A DNA stretch of 64,000 nucleotides, taken from Rothia mucilaginosa (GTDB lineage Bacteria; Actinomycetota; Actinomycetes; Actinomycetales; Micrococcaceae). How positions within the stretch are numbered: the first letter of the stretch is position 1; each line of letters begins with the position of its first letter. The notes under the pieces are model-generated. The model was not told the DNA's origin. It worked only from the letters and a program-made list of their open reading frames with translations, and did not search any database. Below, piece by piece: positions 17,167 through 26,298 of this stretch. The stretch is taken from the NCBI RefSeq assembly GCF_001548235.1, contig NZ_AP014938.1, positions 124,001 through 188,000 of the forward strand. The letters are read 5' to 3'. The position numbers and the translations under genes were made by a program.

Positions 17167-18447
17167 TTAGAAAGTCTTGAGCATGCGCAACGGCACCAGA
17201 CGCTCAGCGTCCGTCAGCGAACCGTGCTGACCAACCATGTGCAGGGCACGCTCCTGATAGTGGCGCATATCGTACAGCGCCCAGTCGTCGCGAGCGCACA
17301 CCATCAAATCGCCGATGCGGCCGCGCGCCGCATCCGTAATGACCGGGCCAAAGTAGCCGGCACGCATCAGTTCGCGAGAGTCAATCACCCAGGCGCGCTC
17401 GCCCCAGTACTGCGCCCAACGCTGGGCGGTGGCGGTGCGTGCCGCCTCCGAAGTGTCTTCGAGGTACAGGTGCACGGCGCGCGGTTCACCGGCGGTCATT
17501 GCGATGTTGCGGGTCAGCTCCTCCACACCCGAGTAGTCGATGCGCTGATGCTCGGGCACGTTCACCATGCCGTGATCGGCGGTCACGAAGAGTGCCGCCC
17601 ACGCCGGGGCGCGCTCCGCCAGACGCTTCAGCGCCGAGTTCAGCTCCTCCAGCTGCTGCAGCCATTCGTCACTGCCCACGCCGTAGCGATGGCCCGCCGC
17701 GTCAATCTCGCCCCAGTACAGGTACACGGTGGTCGGGGTGCGGCTGGAGAGCGCCTCCAGGGCGTAAGTGACGCGGGCGTTATAGCCGACGGCATCCACG
17801 AAGTCGCCGCCGCGCAACGCCGCCTCAGTCAGGCCGGTACCGCGGTACTTACCCAGCGAAATGGTGAGCACGCGGCGGTTCGTGTGGTGGCGTTCCAGCA
17901 CGGTCGGCAGCGGCTGCCAGGCGTGCGGGTCCACCGACTGGTCCCAACCGGACAGGTGGTTCATGACCGAGCCCGCTCCCCCATTGCCCGCCGGGTTGCG
18001 CACCTCGTAACCGGCGATGCCGTGCGCGCCCGGTGCCGTACCGGTACCCAGCGAGGTCAAGGAGGCGGCGGTCGTGGTGGGGAACGCGGCGTCCAGCGGG
18101 CCCAGGTTCAGGGTCTTACGCAGGGCGGGCGCGTAGCCGCCGTAGCTGTTGATGAGCTGCTCGCCCAGACCGTCCACCATGACCACGCAGGCGTGACGGA
18201 AAGACGCCGGGTCAACATCCTGCTCCGCGAGGCGACCGGCAAGGTTCAGCGGGTCGGCAACGGAGTTGAACGCCGGGTCGGAGTCCAGGGCGTGCGCGGG
18301 GCGCGCCAGGCTTCGCTGAGCCACCAGAGAGGAGGCGGACTCCAGCACATCGGCGATGCTATTGCTGCCGTAGGCGGGTGCGGGAGGCAACGGCGCACCC
18401 AGAACATCGTGCAGAGTGGGCTGTTCGGTGCGGGACGGGGCCGTCAT
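17167..18447 (-). CDS. Type I phosphodiesterase / nucleotide pyrophosphatase-family hydrolase
   Basis: 426-aa member of the alkaline-phosphatase superfamily. Metal and catalytic residues are visible: Asp in VVMVDGLGEQ, the Thr nucleophile in AFPTTTAASLTSLGTG, Asp/His in GEIDAAGHRYG and Asp/His in VTADHGMVNVP. No signal peptide is obvious (the N-terminus is hydrophilic), so cytoplasmic action is likely. The physiological substrate is unknown. The order sepH, this hydrolase, DUF5998, parC recurs in Actinobacteria. ATG follows GAGAGG. Confidence 0.9.
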   Translation of the reverse strand: MTAPSRTEQPTLHDVLGAPLPPAPAYGSNSIADVLESASSLVAQRSLARPAHALDSDPAFNSVADPLNLAGRLAEQDVDPASFRHACVVMVDGLGEQLINSYGGYAPALRKTLNLGPLDAAFPTTTAASLTSLGTGTAPGAHGIAGYEVRNPAGNGGAGSVMNHLSGWDQSVDPHAWQPLPTVLERHHTNRRVLTISLGKYRGTGLTEAALRGGDFVDAVGYNARVTYALEALSSRTPTTVYLYWGEIDAAGHRYGVGSDEWLQQLEELNSALKRLAERAPAWAALFVTADHGMVNVPEHQRIDYSGVEELTRNIAMTAGEPRAVHLYLEDTSEAARTATAQRWAQYWGERAWVIDSRELMRAGYFGPVITDAARGRIGDLMVCARDDWALYDMRHYQERALHMVGQHGSLTDAERLVPLRMLKTF

Positions 18448-18502
18448 AGGTTCCTCTCGGGTCTCTCTCGGGGTGTTTATCGCCGGTGCTTATCGGTGCT
18501 GT

Positions 18503-19096
18503 TTATCGGCGGGTTGCGTACATGCGGGCACGGTGCAGAGCACGCGCAAAATGCTGCGCACGCTGAACCGACTCCGGGCCGTCAGCAGTCGCAGAAACAC
18601 GCACCGCAATGTCCTCGCGGCGCGCATCGCCGGTGAAGCCGTGGTCGGCATTGCACTGCGGATCCTGGCAACCGGCAGGAGCCAACTCCATGTGCAGCGA
18701 ACCGGTCCACGCAATCTGGAAGGAAATCTCAGTCGGGGCGGTGCTACCGGCGTTGTACGCCTGCGGCTGGCTGAAACCGTAGCTGATGGTGACCGCGTTC
18801 AGGGCGCTCAGGTGCACCGCCTCCACGCTCACATGCGCCACGGTACCCTGCGCGTCACCTTCAAGGTGCTGGTCGTCCAGGTGCGCAAAGATGACGTGCT
18901 CACCGCAGAGCACCATCACGGTGATGTGGCGGTGAAAATCATCGCGTGAGAAGTGGGTTTCATGCTGTACGAAGTGCGCGTCCGGGTTCATGCCCGCCAG
19001 CGCGTCATCCACCACTTCCAGCACGAGGTCGGGGTAGAAACCGGCATGCTTAATGTCTGCGACCAGTTGCTCGCGTTCGGGGGTGGTGGCGTACAT
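18503..19096 (-). CDS. DUF5998 protein
   Basis: 197-aa soluble protein. Conserved stretches include YPDLVLEVVDDALAG, HVIFAHLDDQ, VSVEAVHLSALNAVTISYGF and a His/Cys-bearing loop QDPQCNADHGFTGD. The frame opens at 19147, but ATG 19096 follows GAAAGAGG and begins MYATTPER. It lies 55 bases upstream of the phosphodiesterase gene on the same strand, so the two are probably one operon, divergent from parC. Function is unknown. Confidence 0.88.
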   Translation of the reverse strand: MYATTPEREQLVADIKHAGFYPDLVLEVVDDALAGMNPDAHFVQHETHFSRDDFHRHITVMVLCGEHVIFAHLDDQHLEGDAQGTVAHVSVEAVHLSALNAVTISYGFSQPQAYNAGSTAPTEISFQIAWTGSLHMELAPAGCQDPQCNADHGFTGDARREDIAVRVSATADGPESVQRAQHFARALHRARMYATRR

Positions 19097-19381
19097 CGTA
19101 CCTCTTTCATGCGGTGCCTTCATGAGGCGACGTCGGTCGGCGCACACGATGAAGGCGGTTAGGTGTTACTCCCCTCTACCTTAGAGGGTTCCAGCCGGGC
19201 TATGCTACTTGACCACGCTAATACATGCGCATATGACGGCGTGCGCTCCCCCGGTACGCTTCGGTTACTGCCTGCAACTGCCTTGGCACACCCCATAGAT
19301 GACGCTGACCCGCCAGCCCGTCTGACCCGCTCCCACCCGCTAAAATAGGAGGAGCGAAAACACACCGACACGAGGAGATAT

Positions 19382-21907
19382 ATGGCTCGCCGATCCAAAT
19401 CCGCCGTCAGCGACTACCCGGTGGATGTGGTAGAGAATATCGTCGACATCGACGTATCCGCCGAGATGGAATCCAGCTTCCTGGAATACTCCTACTCGGT
19501 GATTTATTCGCGCGCCCTCCCCGACGCCCGCGACGGCCTCAAGCCCGTACAGCGCCGCATCCTCTACATGATGCAGCAGATGGGTCTGCGCCCCGACAAG
19601 GGCCACGTCAAGAGCGCCCGCGTGACCGGCGAGGTCATGGGTAAGCTCCACCCGCACGGCGACGCCGCCATCTACGACGCCATGGTGCGCCTCGCCCAGC
19701 CCTTCGCACTGCGTCTGCCCCTCGTTGACGGTCACGGTAACTTCGGCTCCCTCGACGACGGCCCGGCAGCCGCTCGATACACCGAAGCACGCATGGCACC
19801 CGCCGCGCAGGCGCTCACCGCGGACCTCGAAGAAGACGTGGTTGACTTCGTACCGAACTACGATAACCAGTTCATGCAGCCCGCCGTGCTACCCGCCGCG
19901 TTCCCGAACCTGCTCGTCAACGGCACCACCGGCATCGCGGTCGGCATGGCAACCAACATGGCGCCGCACAACCTGCGTGAGGTCATCGCCGGTACCCGCC
20001 ACCTCATCGCCCACCCCGAGGCGAGCCTCAAAGACATCATGAAGTTCATTCCCGGCCCCGACCTGCCCACCGGCGGCACCATCGTGGGTCTGGGAGGCAT
20101 CCGTGACGCCTACGAAACCGGCCGCGGCACTTTCAAGACCCGCGCAAAGGTCGCCATCGAGCAGGTCAGCCCCCGCAAGCAGGGCATTGTTGTCACCGAA
20201 CTGCCGTACATGGTCGGCCCCGAAAAGGTCATCGAAAAGATCAAGGACGGCGTCAACTCCAAGAAGCTCACCGGCATCTCCGACGTGGTCGACCTGACCG
20301 ACCGCACCAACGGTCTGCGCCTCGTCATCGAAATCAAGAACGGCTTCAACCCGGAGGCGGTGCTCGCCGCCCTCTACAAGCACACCCCGCTCGAGGATTC
20401 CTTCGGCATTAACAACGTGGCGCTCGTGGACGGTCAGCCGCAGACCCTCGGCCTGCTCGACCTGATGCGCGTGTACATTGACCACCGCCTGAACGTGGTC
20501 CGCCGCCGCACCGAATTCCGCCTGGGCAAGCGCACCGACCGCCTGCACCTGGTGGAAGGTCTGCTCGTGGCGATCCTCGACATTGACGAGGTCATCCAGA
20601 TCATTCGTGAGTCTGATGAGACCGCCCAGGCACGCGAAAAGCTGAAGGCCGTCTTCGACCTGACCGACACCCAGGCGAACCACATTCTGGAGCTGCGCCT
20701 GCGCCAGCTGACCAAGTACTCCCGCCTGGAACTGGAAGCAGAACGCGACACCCTGCAGCAGGAAATCGCGGAATTGCAGCGCATCCTCGGCTCCGATGCG
20801 GCGCTGCGCGAACTGGTTTCTGACGAGCTCGCCGAGGTCGCCGAACGCTACGGCACCGACCGCCGCACCCAGCTCAAAACCAAGGACGACATGCAGGTCG
20901 CCATTGAGGCAGTCACCGCGCAGTCCAAGGCGAAGAAGAGCCTGGGCCTCGCCCTCGAAATCGCGGACGAGCCCTGCTGGGTGCTGCTCTCCGCCTCCGG
21001 CATGATGGGACGAACCCCCGGCAAACCCATCCGCGAGGCGCTCGTGGATCCCGGCAAACGTTTCAAGCACGACGTGTTCGCCTCGATTGTGCCGACCACC
21101 GCGCGCGGTGAGATCGGTGCCGTGACCTCCGCAGGACGCATGGTGCGTCTGTCCGTCATGGACATTGCGGTGCTGGACGAGAACGGCGGCACCCCCTCCA
21201 TGGCCTCAGCTGTGAAGGCAACCGAGCTGGTTCAGCTCGCCAAGGATGAGAAGCTGGTCGCCCTCGTACCGCTGAACACGGTGCTGGCACTGGCGACCGC
21301 GGGCGGCGTGATCAAGCGCCTGAACCCGGATTACCCGCTGAACCAGACCGAGTGGGACATCATGAAACTCAAGGACGGCGACGAAATCGTAGCCGCCGCC
21401 CCCTGCCCCACCGACGATGCGGTGCTCACCTTCGTCACTCGCGACGCGAAGCTGCTGACCTTCGACGCGGCAAAGGTCCGCCCGCAGGGACGCACCGGCG
21501 GCGGTATCGCGGGCATCAAGCTTGCCGACAGCGACCGCCTCATCGCCCTGGGTGTGACCGCGCCCGGCGACGCGGCGGAGGTCGTGACCGTCACCAACGG
21601 CAAGGACGGCCTGGCGAGCGCCAAGGTCACCGCCCTGAGCGAGTACCCGCAGAAGGGCCGCGCAACCGGCGGTGTGCGTGCGCACCGCTTCCTCACCGGT
21701 GAGAGCCAGCTGGCTCTGGCGTGGGTGGGCGTGGGCCCGGCGAAGGCGGCGTCCTCCGGCGGTGTGGCTCGTTCCCTGCCGACCGAGCACGGTGCCCGTG
21801 ACGGTTCCGGTGTGATGCTCACTCAGAGCATCGGCATTGTGGGCCCGAACTATGCGGCTGTTTCTGCTGCAATGGCGGTTAGCCCGGAGGGTGAGAAGCT
21901 CTTCTAG
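19382..21907 (+). CDS. parC: DNA topoisomerase IV subunit A
   Basis: 841-aa type IIA topoisomerase A subunit that cuts and passes DNA, mainly decatenating daughter chromosomes. The N-terminal breakage-reunion domain contains HPHGDAAIYDAM (90-101) and the catalytic Tyr133 in AARYTEARM. A coiled tower and a C-terminal beta-pinwheel with repeated GRTPGKPI / GRTGGGIAG-like blades follow. It is called ParC rather than GyrA from the topo-IV-like parE in the same window and the neighbours sepH and DUF5998. At the position of the classical quinolone-resistance serine this protein has Ala95. GAGGAGATAT precedes the ATG. Confidence 0.93.
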   Translation: MARRSKSAVSDYPVDVVENIVDIDVSAEMESSFLEYSYSVIYSRALPDARDGLKPVQRRILYMMQQMGLRPDKGHVKSARVTGEVMGKLHPHGDAAIYDAMVRLAQPFALRLPLVDGHGNFGSLDDGPAAARYTEARMAPAAQALTADLEEDVVDFVPNYDNQFMQPAVLPAAFPNLLVNGTTGIAVGMATNMAPHNLREVIAGTRHLIAHPEASLKDIMKFIPGPDLPTGGTIVGLGGIRDAYETGRGTFKTRAKVAIEQVSPRKQGIVVTELPYMVGPEKVIEKIKDGVNSKKLTGISDVVDLTDRTNGLRLVIEIKNGFNPEAVLAALYKHTPLEDSFGINNVALVDGQPQTLGLLDLMRVYIDHRLNVVRRRTEFRLGKRTDRLHLVEGLLVAILDIDEVIQIIRESDETAQAREKLKAVFDLTDTQANHILELRLRQLTKYSRLELEAERDTLQQEIAELQRILGSDAALRELVSDELAEVAERYGTDRRTQLKTKDDMQVAIEAVTAQSKAKKSLGLALEIADEPCWVLLSASGMMGRTPGKPIREALVDPGKRFKHDVFASIVPTTARGEIGAVTSAGRMVRLSVMDIAVLDENGGTPSMASAVKATELVQLAKDEKLVALVPLNTVLALATAGGVIKRLNPDYPLNQTEWDIMKLKDGDEIVAAAPCPTDDAVLTFVTRDAKLLTFDAAKVRPQGRTGGGIAGIKLADSDRLIALGVTAPGDAAEVVTVTNGKDGLASAKVTALSEYPQKGRATGGVRAHRFLTGESQLALAWVGVGPAKAASSGGVARSLPTEHGARDGSGVMLTQSIGIVGPNYAAVSAAMAVSPEGEKLF

Positions 21908-21990
21908 GCGCGCGGTTCGTGGCCTTTCGACCCTAGGTTATACGAATCCGGGGATGACGAGGCCGCGAGGAACCTGCGCACATATAACGC

Positions 21991-22058
21991 GCAGAGATAT
22001 AAGCGCTCAGAACTATCCGAGCAGAGACATCCGAGCAGAGATATGAACGCACAGAAAG
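21991..22058. repeat. Degenerate 14-bp tandem repeat, about 4.7 units
   Basis: Units start at 21991, 22005, 22021, 22035 and 22049 with consensus GCAGAGATATCCGA; the second unit is 16 bp. It lies between the parC stop and the terminator at 22055. Confidence 0.65.
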
Positions 22059-22087
22059 GCCCCGGTACTGATGTACCGGGGCCTTTC
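22055..22087. terminator. Bidirectional terminator between parC and cydDC
   Basis: AAAGGCCCCGGTAC and GTACCGGGGCCTTT form a 14-bp stem with a 5-base loop in a convergent gap. Confidence 0.92.
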
Positions 22088-22139
22088 TTCATGTGCAATC
22101 CGCACGTGGCGCCTGCGCCAGATGCGTTTAGAGGCGCGT

Positions 22140-25100
22140 TTAGAGGCGAACCACCTCATCACAGCGAGAAATATCCTCGGGACGGTGCGACACCAGAACC
22201 GTAGCCACGGAGCTGGAGCGGGTCGCCGCATCCAAGTCAGCCATCAGCGCGCGGGCAGAATCAGCGTCCAGGTGCGCGGTCGGCTCATCCAGCAGCAGCA
22301 CCGGCGAGTTCACCAGCAGGGCACGAGCCACCGCCAGACGCTGACGCTGACCACCGGAGAGGAAGGAACCGCCAGCACCCACCGGGGTGCGCAGGCCCTG
22401 AGGCAGAGCGTCAAACCACTCGCCCAGACCCACACGGCGCAGAACCTCAATCAGCTCTTCCTCGCTCGGGCGATCCGAACGGTCACGAGCCAGCATCAGG
22501 TTACCCTCAAGGGTCGACTCGAAAATGTGAGCCGCCTGCGGGCACCACGCCGCGTAGCCGCGCAGCTGCTCACCCTCCAGGACCTCACCGGAAGCCAGCA
22601 CGCGGCCGGACTCCAGCGGCAAGAAGCCCAGAACGGTTGCAAGCACGGTAGACTTACCGGAACCGGAGGGGCCGGTCACCGCAGTCCAGGAGCCCGCGCG
22701 GGCGTTCATGTTCAGGTCAGTGAAGACCGGGTGATCCATGCCGGGCCAGCGGGCGGCAGCGTCCTGCAGGCTCAGTGCCGGGGCGGGGTCGGTGACCTTC
22801 ACGCCGAGTTCCTGCGGGGTTCCGCAGCTGACCAGGGTGGGTTCGCCGGGCTTCGGCGGGCGCACAGAGCCAGACTTAGAGCCAGCCTTAGAATCCGCCT
22901 GAGCATCAGCCGCAGATACGGGGCGGTCAAAGCGGTGGGCGCGCTGACGGTCAGCTTCCAGCAGCTCCTCCATCTCGGCCTCCGCGCGGGCACGCAGACG
23001 CTCAGCACGACGCGGCAGAACGTGGGTGTCCACCTCAGCCTCGGTCGGTACGGAACGCTTCAGGGTCGAGACGGCAACAATACCCTCCAGGGATACGTCG
23101 CGCACGCTCGGAGCAATCGTCGCGAGCAGGCGGCTGAACGCGGGCCAGGAGCGGACCGCCTCAACATGGCCCAGGGAGCTTTCCAGCATGCCGGTGCACA
23201 GTAGCACCACGATCGCTGCTTCGGGGGCACGCACGGTGCCGTCAACAGCCAGCGGATACGCAATGACTGCGCTCGCCAGAGCCGCACCGAACCAGCTGAG
23301 GGTCACGAGGGTACGACCCACGCCCTGAGCGGTCGAGCCCTTCTGCAGGGCGGACAGGTTCTCGGCGTCCAGTGCGCCGTTAGCCTTCTCAGCGGTGGTT
23401 GCCACCCCGTTAGCGCGCAGATCCTCAGCAGCCGAAAGCATGCCGGTACCCAGGCGTAGCATCTGCGCGGTGGAGCGGCGAGCCAGCGCCTCCGCACGGG
23501 CATCGGCGCGGAGCACAATCCACGGGGCCACGAAGGTGCTGACCAGCACGGCAAGCAGGACCGGAATCAGAGCCTGCGGCAGGATGCACGCGGTCGTAAT
23601 CAGCGCCGCGGTCATGACCAGCAGGTGCGCAGCCGGCGGGATAATAACGCGCGGCACGCCGTCACGCAGCTCATCAATACCGCCCACGAGGCGTTCGAGC
23701 AGCGCGTCACCACGCAGCAGGGCACGCACGCTGCTCACGCTCTGCCATGCGCCAACCCAGGCGCGCAGACGCAGAATATTTGCGGCGGCAAGAACCTTCG
23801 AGTGGGTCATCAGACGCTCAGCGTAACGGGCGCAGGCACGACCCAGACCGAAGAAACGCACGCCCACAATGGCGACCATCAGGTACATCATTGCCGGGCC
23901 CTCGGCGGCGCGAACAATCAGCCAGCCGGACAGCGCGGTCAGTGCCGCAGCCATCAGGGACGTAATCGCAGCCATAATCACCGGGCCGGTTGCGGCGCGA
24001 ACACCAATACCGGTCAGCTCCTTCAGGGTGCGCAGGCTTGCGAACAGGCCGGCAGGCTCGGCTTCCTCGGCCTCGGCAGCTGCGGAGGCGCCCGCCGGGG
24101 CGGTGCTTTCAGCCTCGTACTCTTCCCGATCCTTGAGCAGGTGCGCGGGGGCTTGCGCGGGAACCGCAACGCGGGCGGTGTTCGCCTCGGCGGTCCAGGT
24201 GTAGCCCCGAGCGGTCTGCACGGCACGAACGAGGGTGTCGCAGCCAGCGGCAAGCTCCTGCTCGTGGGTCACAATCAGCACGGTTGCGCCAAGTTCCGCC
24301 AGGCGGTGCAGGGCGCGGGTCACCAGGTATGCCGAGTAGGCGTCCAGGTGCGCGGTCGGCTCATCCACCAGGACCGTCAGCACGGTCTGCTCACCGCCCG
24401 CACGGTAGATAGCCTCGGCACGAGCCAGGGTTCGCGCCACGGCGAGGCGACGCGCCTGACCCGCGCTGAGAGCACCGGGCTCAAGGGCGGTGAGCTTCTC
24501 CATGCCCAGCTGAGCCAGTGGGCCAACCAGCAGCGCGGACTCGGCATCGGTGACGGACAGCTTCTTGGAGTCCATCGCTTCACCGAGTAGAGCAGCTGCA
24601 CGCTCACGCTCCGCCTCGGTGGCGCTCAGCGCGTAGAGAGCCATTTCGGTCTGCACGGTGGGTGCAGTGAAGACCGGCGACTGCGGAATAACCAGAGTGG
24701 TTCCCAGACCGGTCACGCTACCGGTCACGTGCACGGGCTCCTCCGAGCCGGTGGGCACCAGACCCTCACGCACAGCACCGGAGAACACGTTCAGCAGGGT
24801 GGACTTACCGCAGCCGGACTCACCCATCACGCCGATCACCGCACCGCGCTCACCCTGGGCAGTAGTAACGCGACGGTCCAGGTTCAGGGACAGGTTAGTC
24901 AGCACGGCAGGACGCGCTGGGTAGCTCACCGACAGGTCCTTAACCTCAATGGTGGAAGGCTGAGCCTCTTCACTCTCAGGTGTAGCACTGTCCGCGGCGG
25001 CGGCGGGCAGGGGCGCATCGATAATCTTCTGGGCGCTACGCAGGGCGGCAACGCCGTCCTCCGACTGGTGGTAGGCGGCACCCACATCACGCAGCGGCTG

Positions 25101-26183
25101 GTAGCACTCGGGAGCCAGCAACAGCACAAGAATTGCGGTGTCCAGGCCCAGGGTGCCGTTGACCAGGCGCACACCAATCAGCACAGCAATCAGCGCCACC
25201 GAGATGGTGGTGATGAGCTCCAGCGCCAGCGAAGACATGAAGGCGCTACGCAGGGTCTGCATGGTGCGTTCGCGGTAACGCTGGCCGAGCGCGTTCATGG
25301 CGCGGGTCTGTGCACGCTCACGGCCCAGACCGATAATGACGGGCAGGCCGCGCACCAGCTCCAGAATATGGTCGGAGAGGCGGTGCAGTTCAGCCTGAGC
25401 TTCTGCGGTTTCGTCGCGAGTGTTCTTACCAATCAGGATCATGAACACCGGAATGAGCGGCAAGGTGCAGGCAAGCACCATGGCGCTCATCCAGTCCAGG
25501 GACGCCACAACGACCCAGAGGATGAACGGCACAACCGCAGTGGAAACGAACGCGGTCAGGGTCTTGGTGTAGTAGTCATCCAGGGCGTTCAGGCCACGGG
25601 ACAGCAGCACAGCGGTCGCGCCGGTACCTTCGGGGGTGTCTGCGCCACCGGTGGCAAGCACACGCTTGAGCAGCGAGGAACGAATCTGAGACTTCGCTCC
25701 GGAGGCGGCACGCTGCGCGCTCACAGCCAGCAGGTAATCGGTGCCCGAGCGGACGAGCAGGGCAATGACGGCGACCGCAATCAGGCCGGGGGTAATGGTG
25801 TCTACGTCCCCGAAGAGCCCGCCGAGGCCGAGCAGCCAGCCGCCGTGCGCCTCCAGCTGCGCCTGCGCGGAGCCCGAGAACTCAATGTAGGCGCGGTACA
25901 CGTCCGGGGCGCTGGTCTCTTTGAGGCGCGCATGCTCGGCGGCGACAGCGGCGAAACCGGCGTGTGCCGCGCGGGCAATGATTACAGCCAGGGCGGCACT
26001 GAAAAGCACCGTTGCGAGGGTGTGCACGGCGGTGATGACGCCGAACGTGCTGAGGGTTTTACGGGCGTCAGGGCCCAGGGGCGGGCGACGGTCAGCGCGG
26101 TCGTTGCGCTTTCCTTCGGTCACCTCTGGCGCCTCGGTATTCTGATGTTTGTCAGCATGACGCGGTGTGTGCGTTCGACTCAC
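22140..26183 (-). CDS. cydDC: Fused CydD-CydC thiol reductant ABC exporter
   Basis: 1347-aa protein with two complete ABC exporter halves in one chain. The first half (CydD-like) has a membrane domain at about 45-340 and an ATPase with GESGCGKST, LSAGQARRLAVA and VDEPTAHLD. The second (CydC-like) has a membrane domain at about 720-1010 and an ATPase with [21 protein letters not shown] and LLDEPTAHLD. CydDC exports glutathione and cysteine in E. coli and is needed to assemble cytochrome bd; which thiol is used here is unknown. A Ser/Ala/Glu-rich linker joins the halves at about 675-715. It starts with GTG after AAGGA. cydAB lie 5 kb upstream, separated by another exporter module. Confidence 0.94.
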   Translation of the reverse strand: MSRTHTPRHADKHQNTEAPEVTEGKRNDRADRRPPLGPDARKTLSTFGVITAVHTLATVLFSAALAVIIARAAHAGFAAVAAEHARLKETSAPDVYRAYIEFSGSAQAQLEAHGGWLLGLGGLFGDVDTITPGLIAVAVIALLVRSGTDYLLAVSAQRAASGAKSQIRSSLLKRVLATGGADTPEGTGATAVLLSRGLNALDDYYTKTLTAFVSTAVVPFILWVVVASLDWMSAMVLACTLPLIPVFMILIGKNTRDETAEAQAELHRLSDHILELVRGLPVIIGLGRERAQTRAMNALGQRYRERTMQTLRSAFMSSLALELITTISVALIAVLIGVRLVNGTLGLDTAILVLLLAPECYQPLRDVGAAYHQSEDGVAALRSAQKIIDAPLPAAAADSATPESEEAQPSTIEVKDLSVSYPARPAVLTNLSLNLDRRVTTAQGERGAVIGVMGESGCGKSTLLNVFSGAVREGLVPTGSEEPVHVTGSVTGLGTTLVIPQSPVFTAPTVQTEMALYALSATEAERERAAALLGEAMDSKKLSVTDAESALLVGPLAQLGMEKLTALEPGALSAGQARRLAVARTLARAEAIYRAGGEQTVLTVLVDEPTAHLDAYSAYLVTRALHRLAELGATVLIVTHEQELAAGCDTLVRAVQTARGYTWTAEANTARVAVPAQAPAHLLKDREEYEAESTAPAGASAAAEAEEAEPAGLFASLRTLKELTGIGVRAATGPVIMAAITSLMAAALTALSGWLIVRAAEGPAMMYLMVAIVGVRFFGLGRACARYAERLMTHSKVLAAANILRLRAWVGAWQSVSSVRALLRGDALLERLVGGIDELRDGVPRVIIPPAAHLLVMTAALITTACILPQALIPVLLAVLVSTFVAPWIVLRADARAEALARRSTAQMLRLGTGMLSAAEDLRANGVATTAEKANGALDAENLSALQKGSTAQGVGRTLVTLSWFGAALASAVIAYPLAVDGTVRAPEAAIVVLLCTGMLESSLGHVEAVRSWPAFSRLLATIAPSVRDVSLEGIVAVSTLKRSVPTEAEVDTHVLPRRAERLRARAEAEMEELLEADRQRAHRFDRPVSAADAQADSKAGSKSGSVRPPKPGEPTLVSCGTPQELGVKVTDPAPALSLQDAAARWPGMDHPVFTDLNMNARAGSWTAVTGPSGSGKSTVLATVLGFLPLESGRVLASGEVLEGEQLRGYAAWCPQAAHIFESTLEGNLMLARDRSDRPSEEELIEVLRRVGLGEWFDALPQGLRTPVGAGGSFLSGGQRQRLAVARALLVNSPVLLLDEPTAHLDADSARALMADLDAATRSSSVATVLVSHRPEDISRCDEVVRL

Positions 26184-26298
26184 GTGTTGTCCTTAGTCTT
26201 CTGCTGTTTTTACCTCCCATTAGTTTAAGGCTTGGGCTATCTAATACCTATTTGACCAGTCAGGTTTCAGCTAATTGGCTGGTTCCCCAGCATCATCT

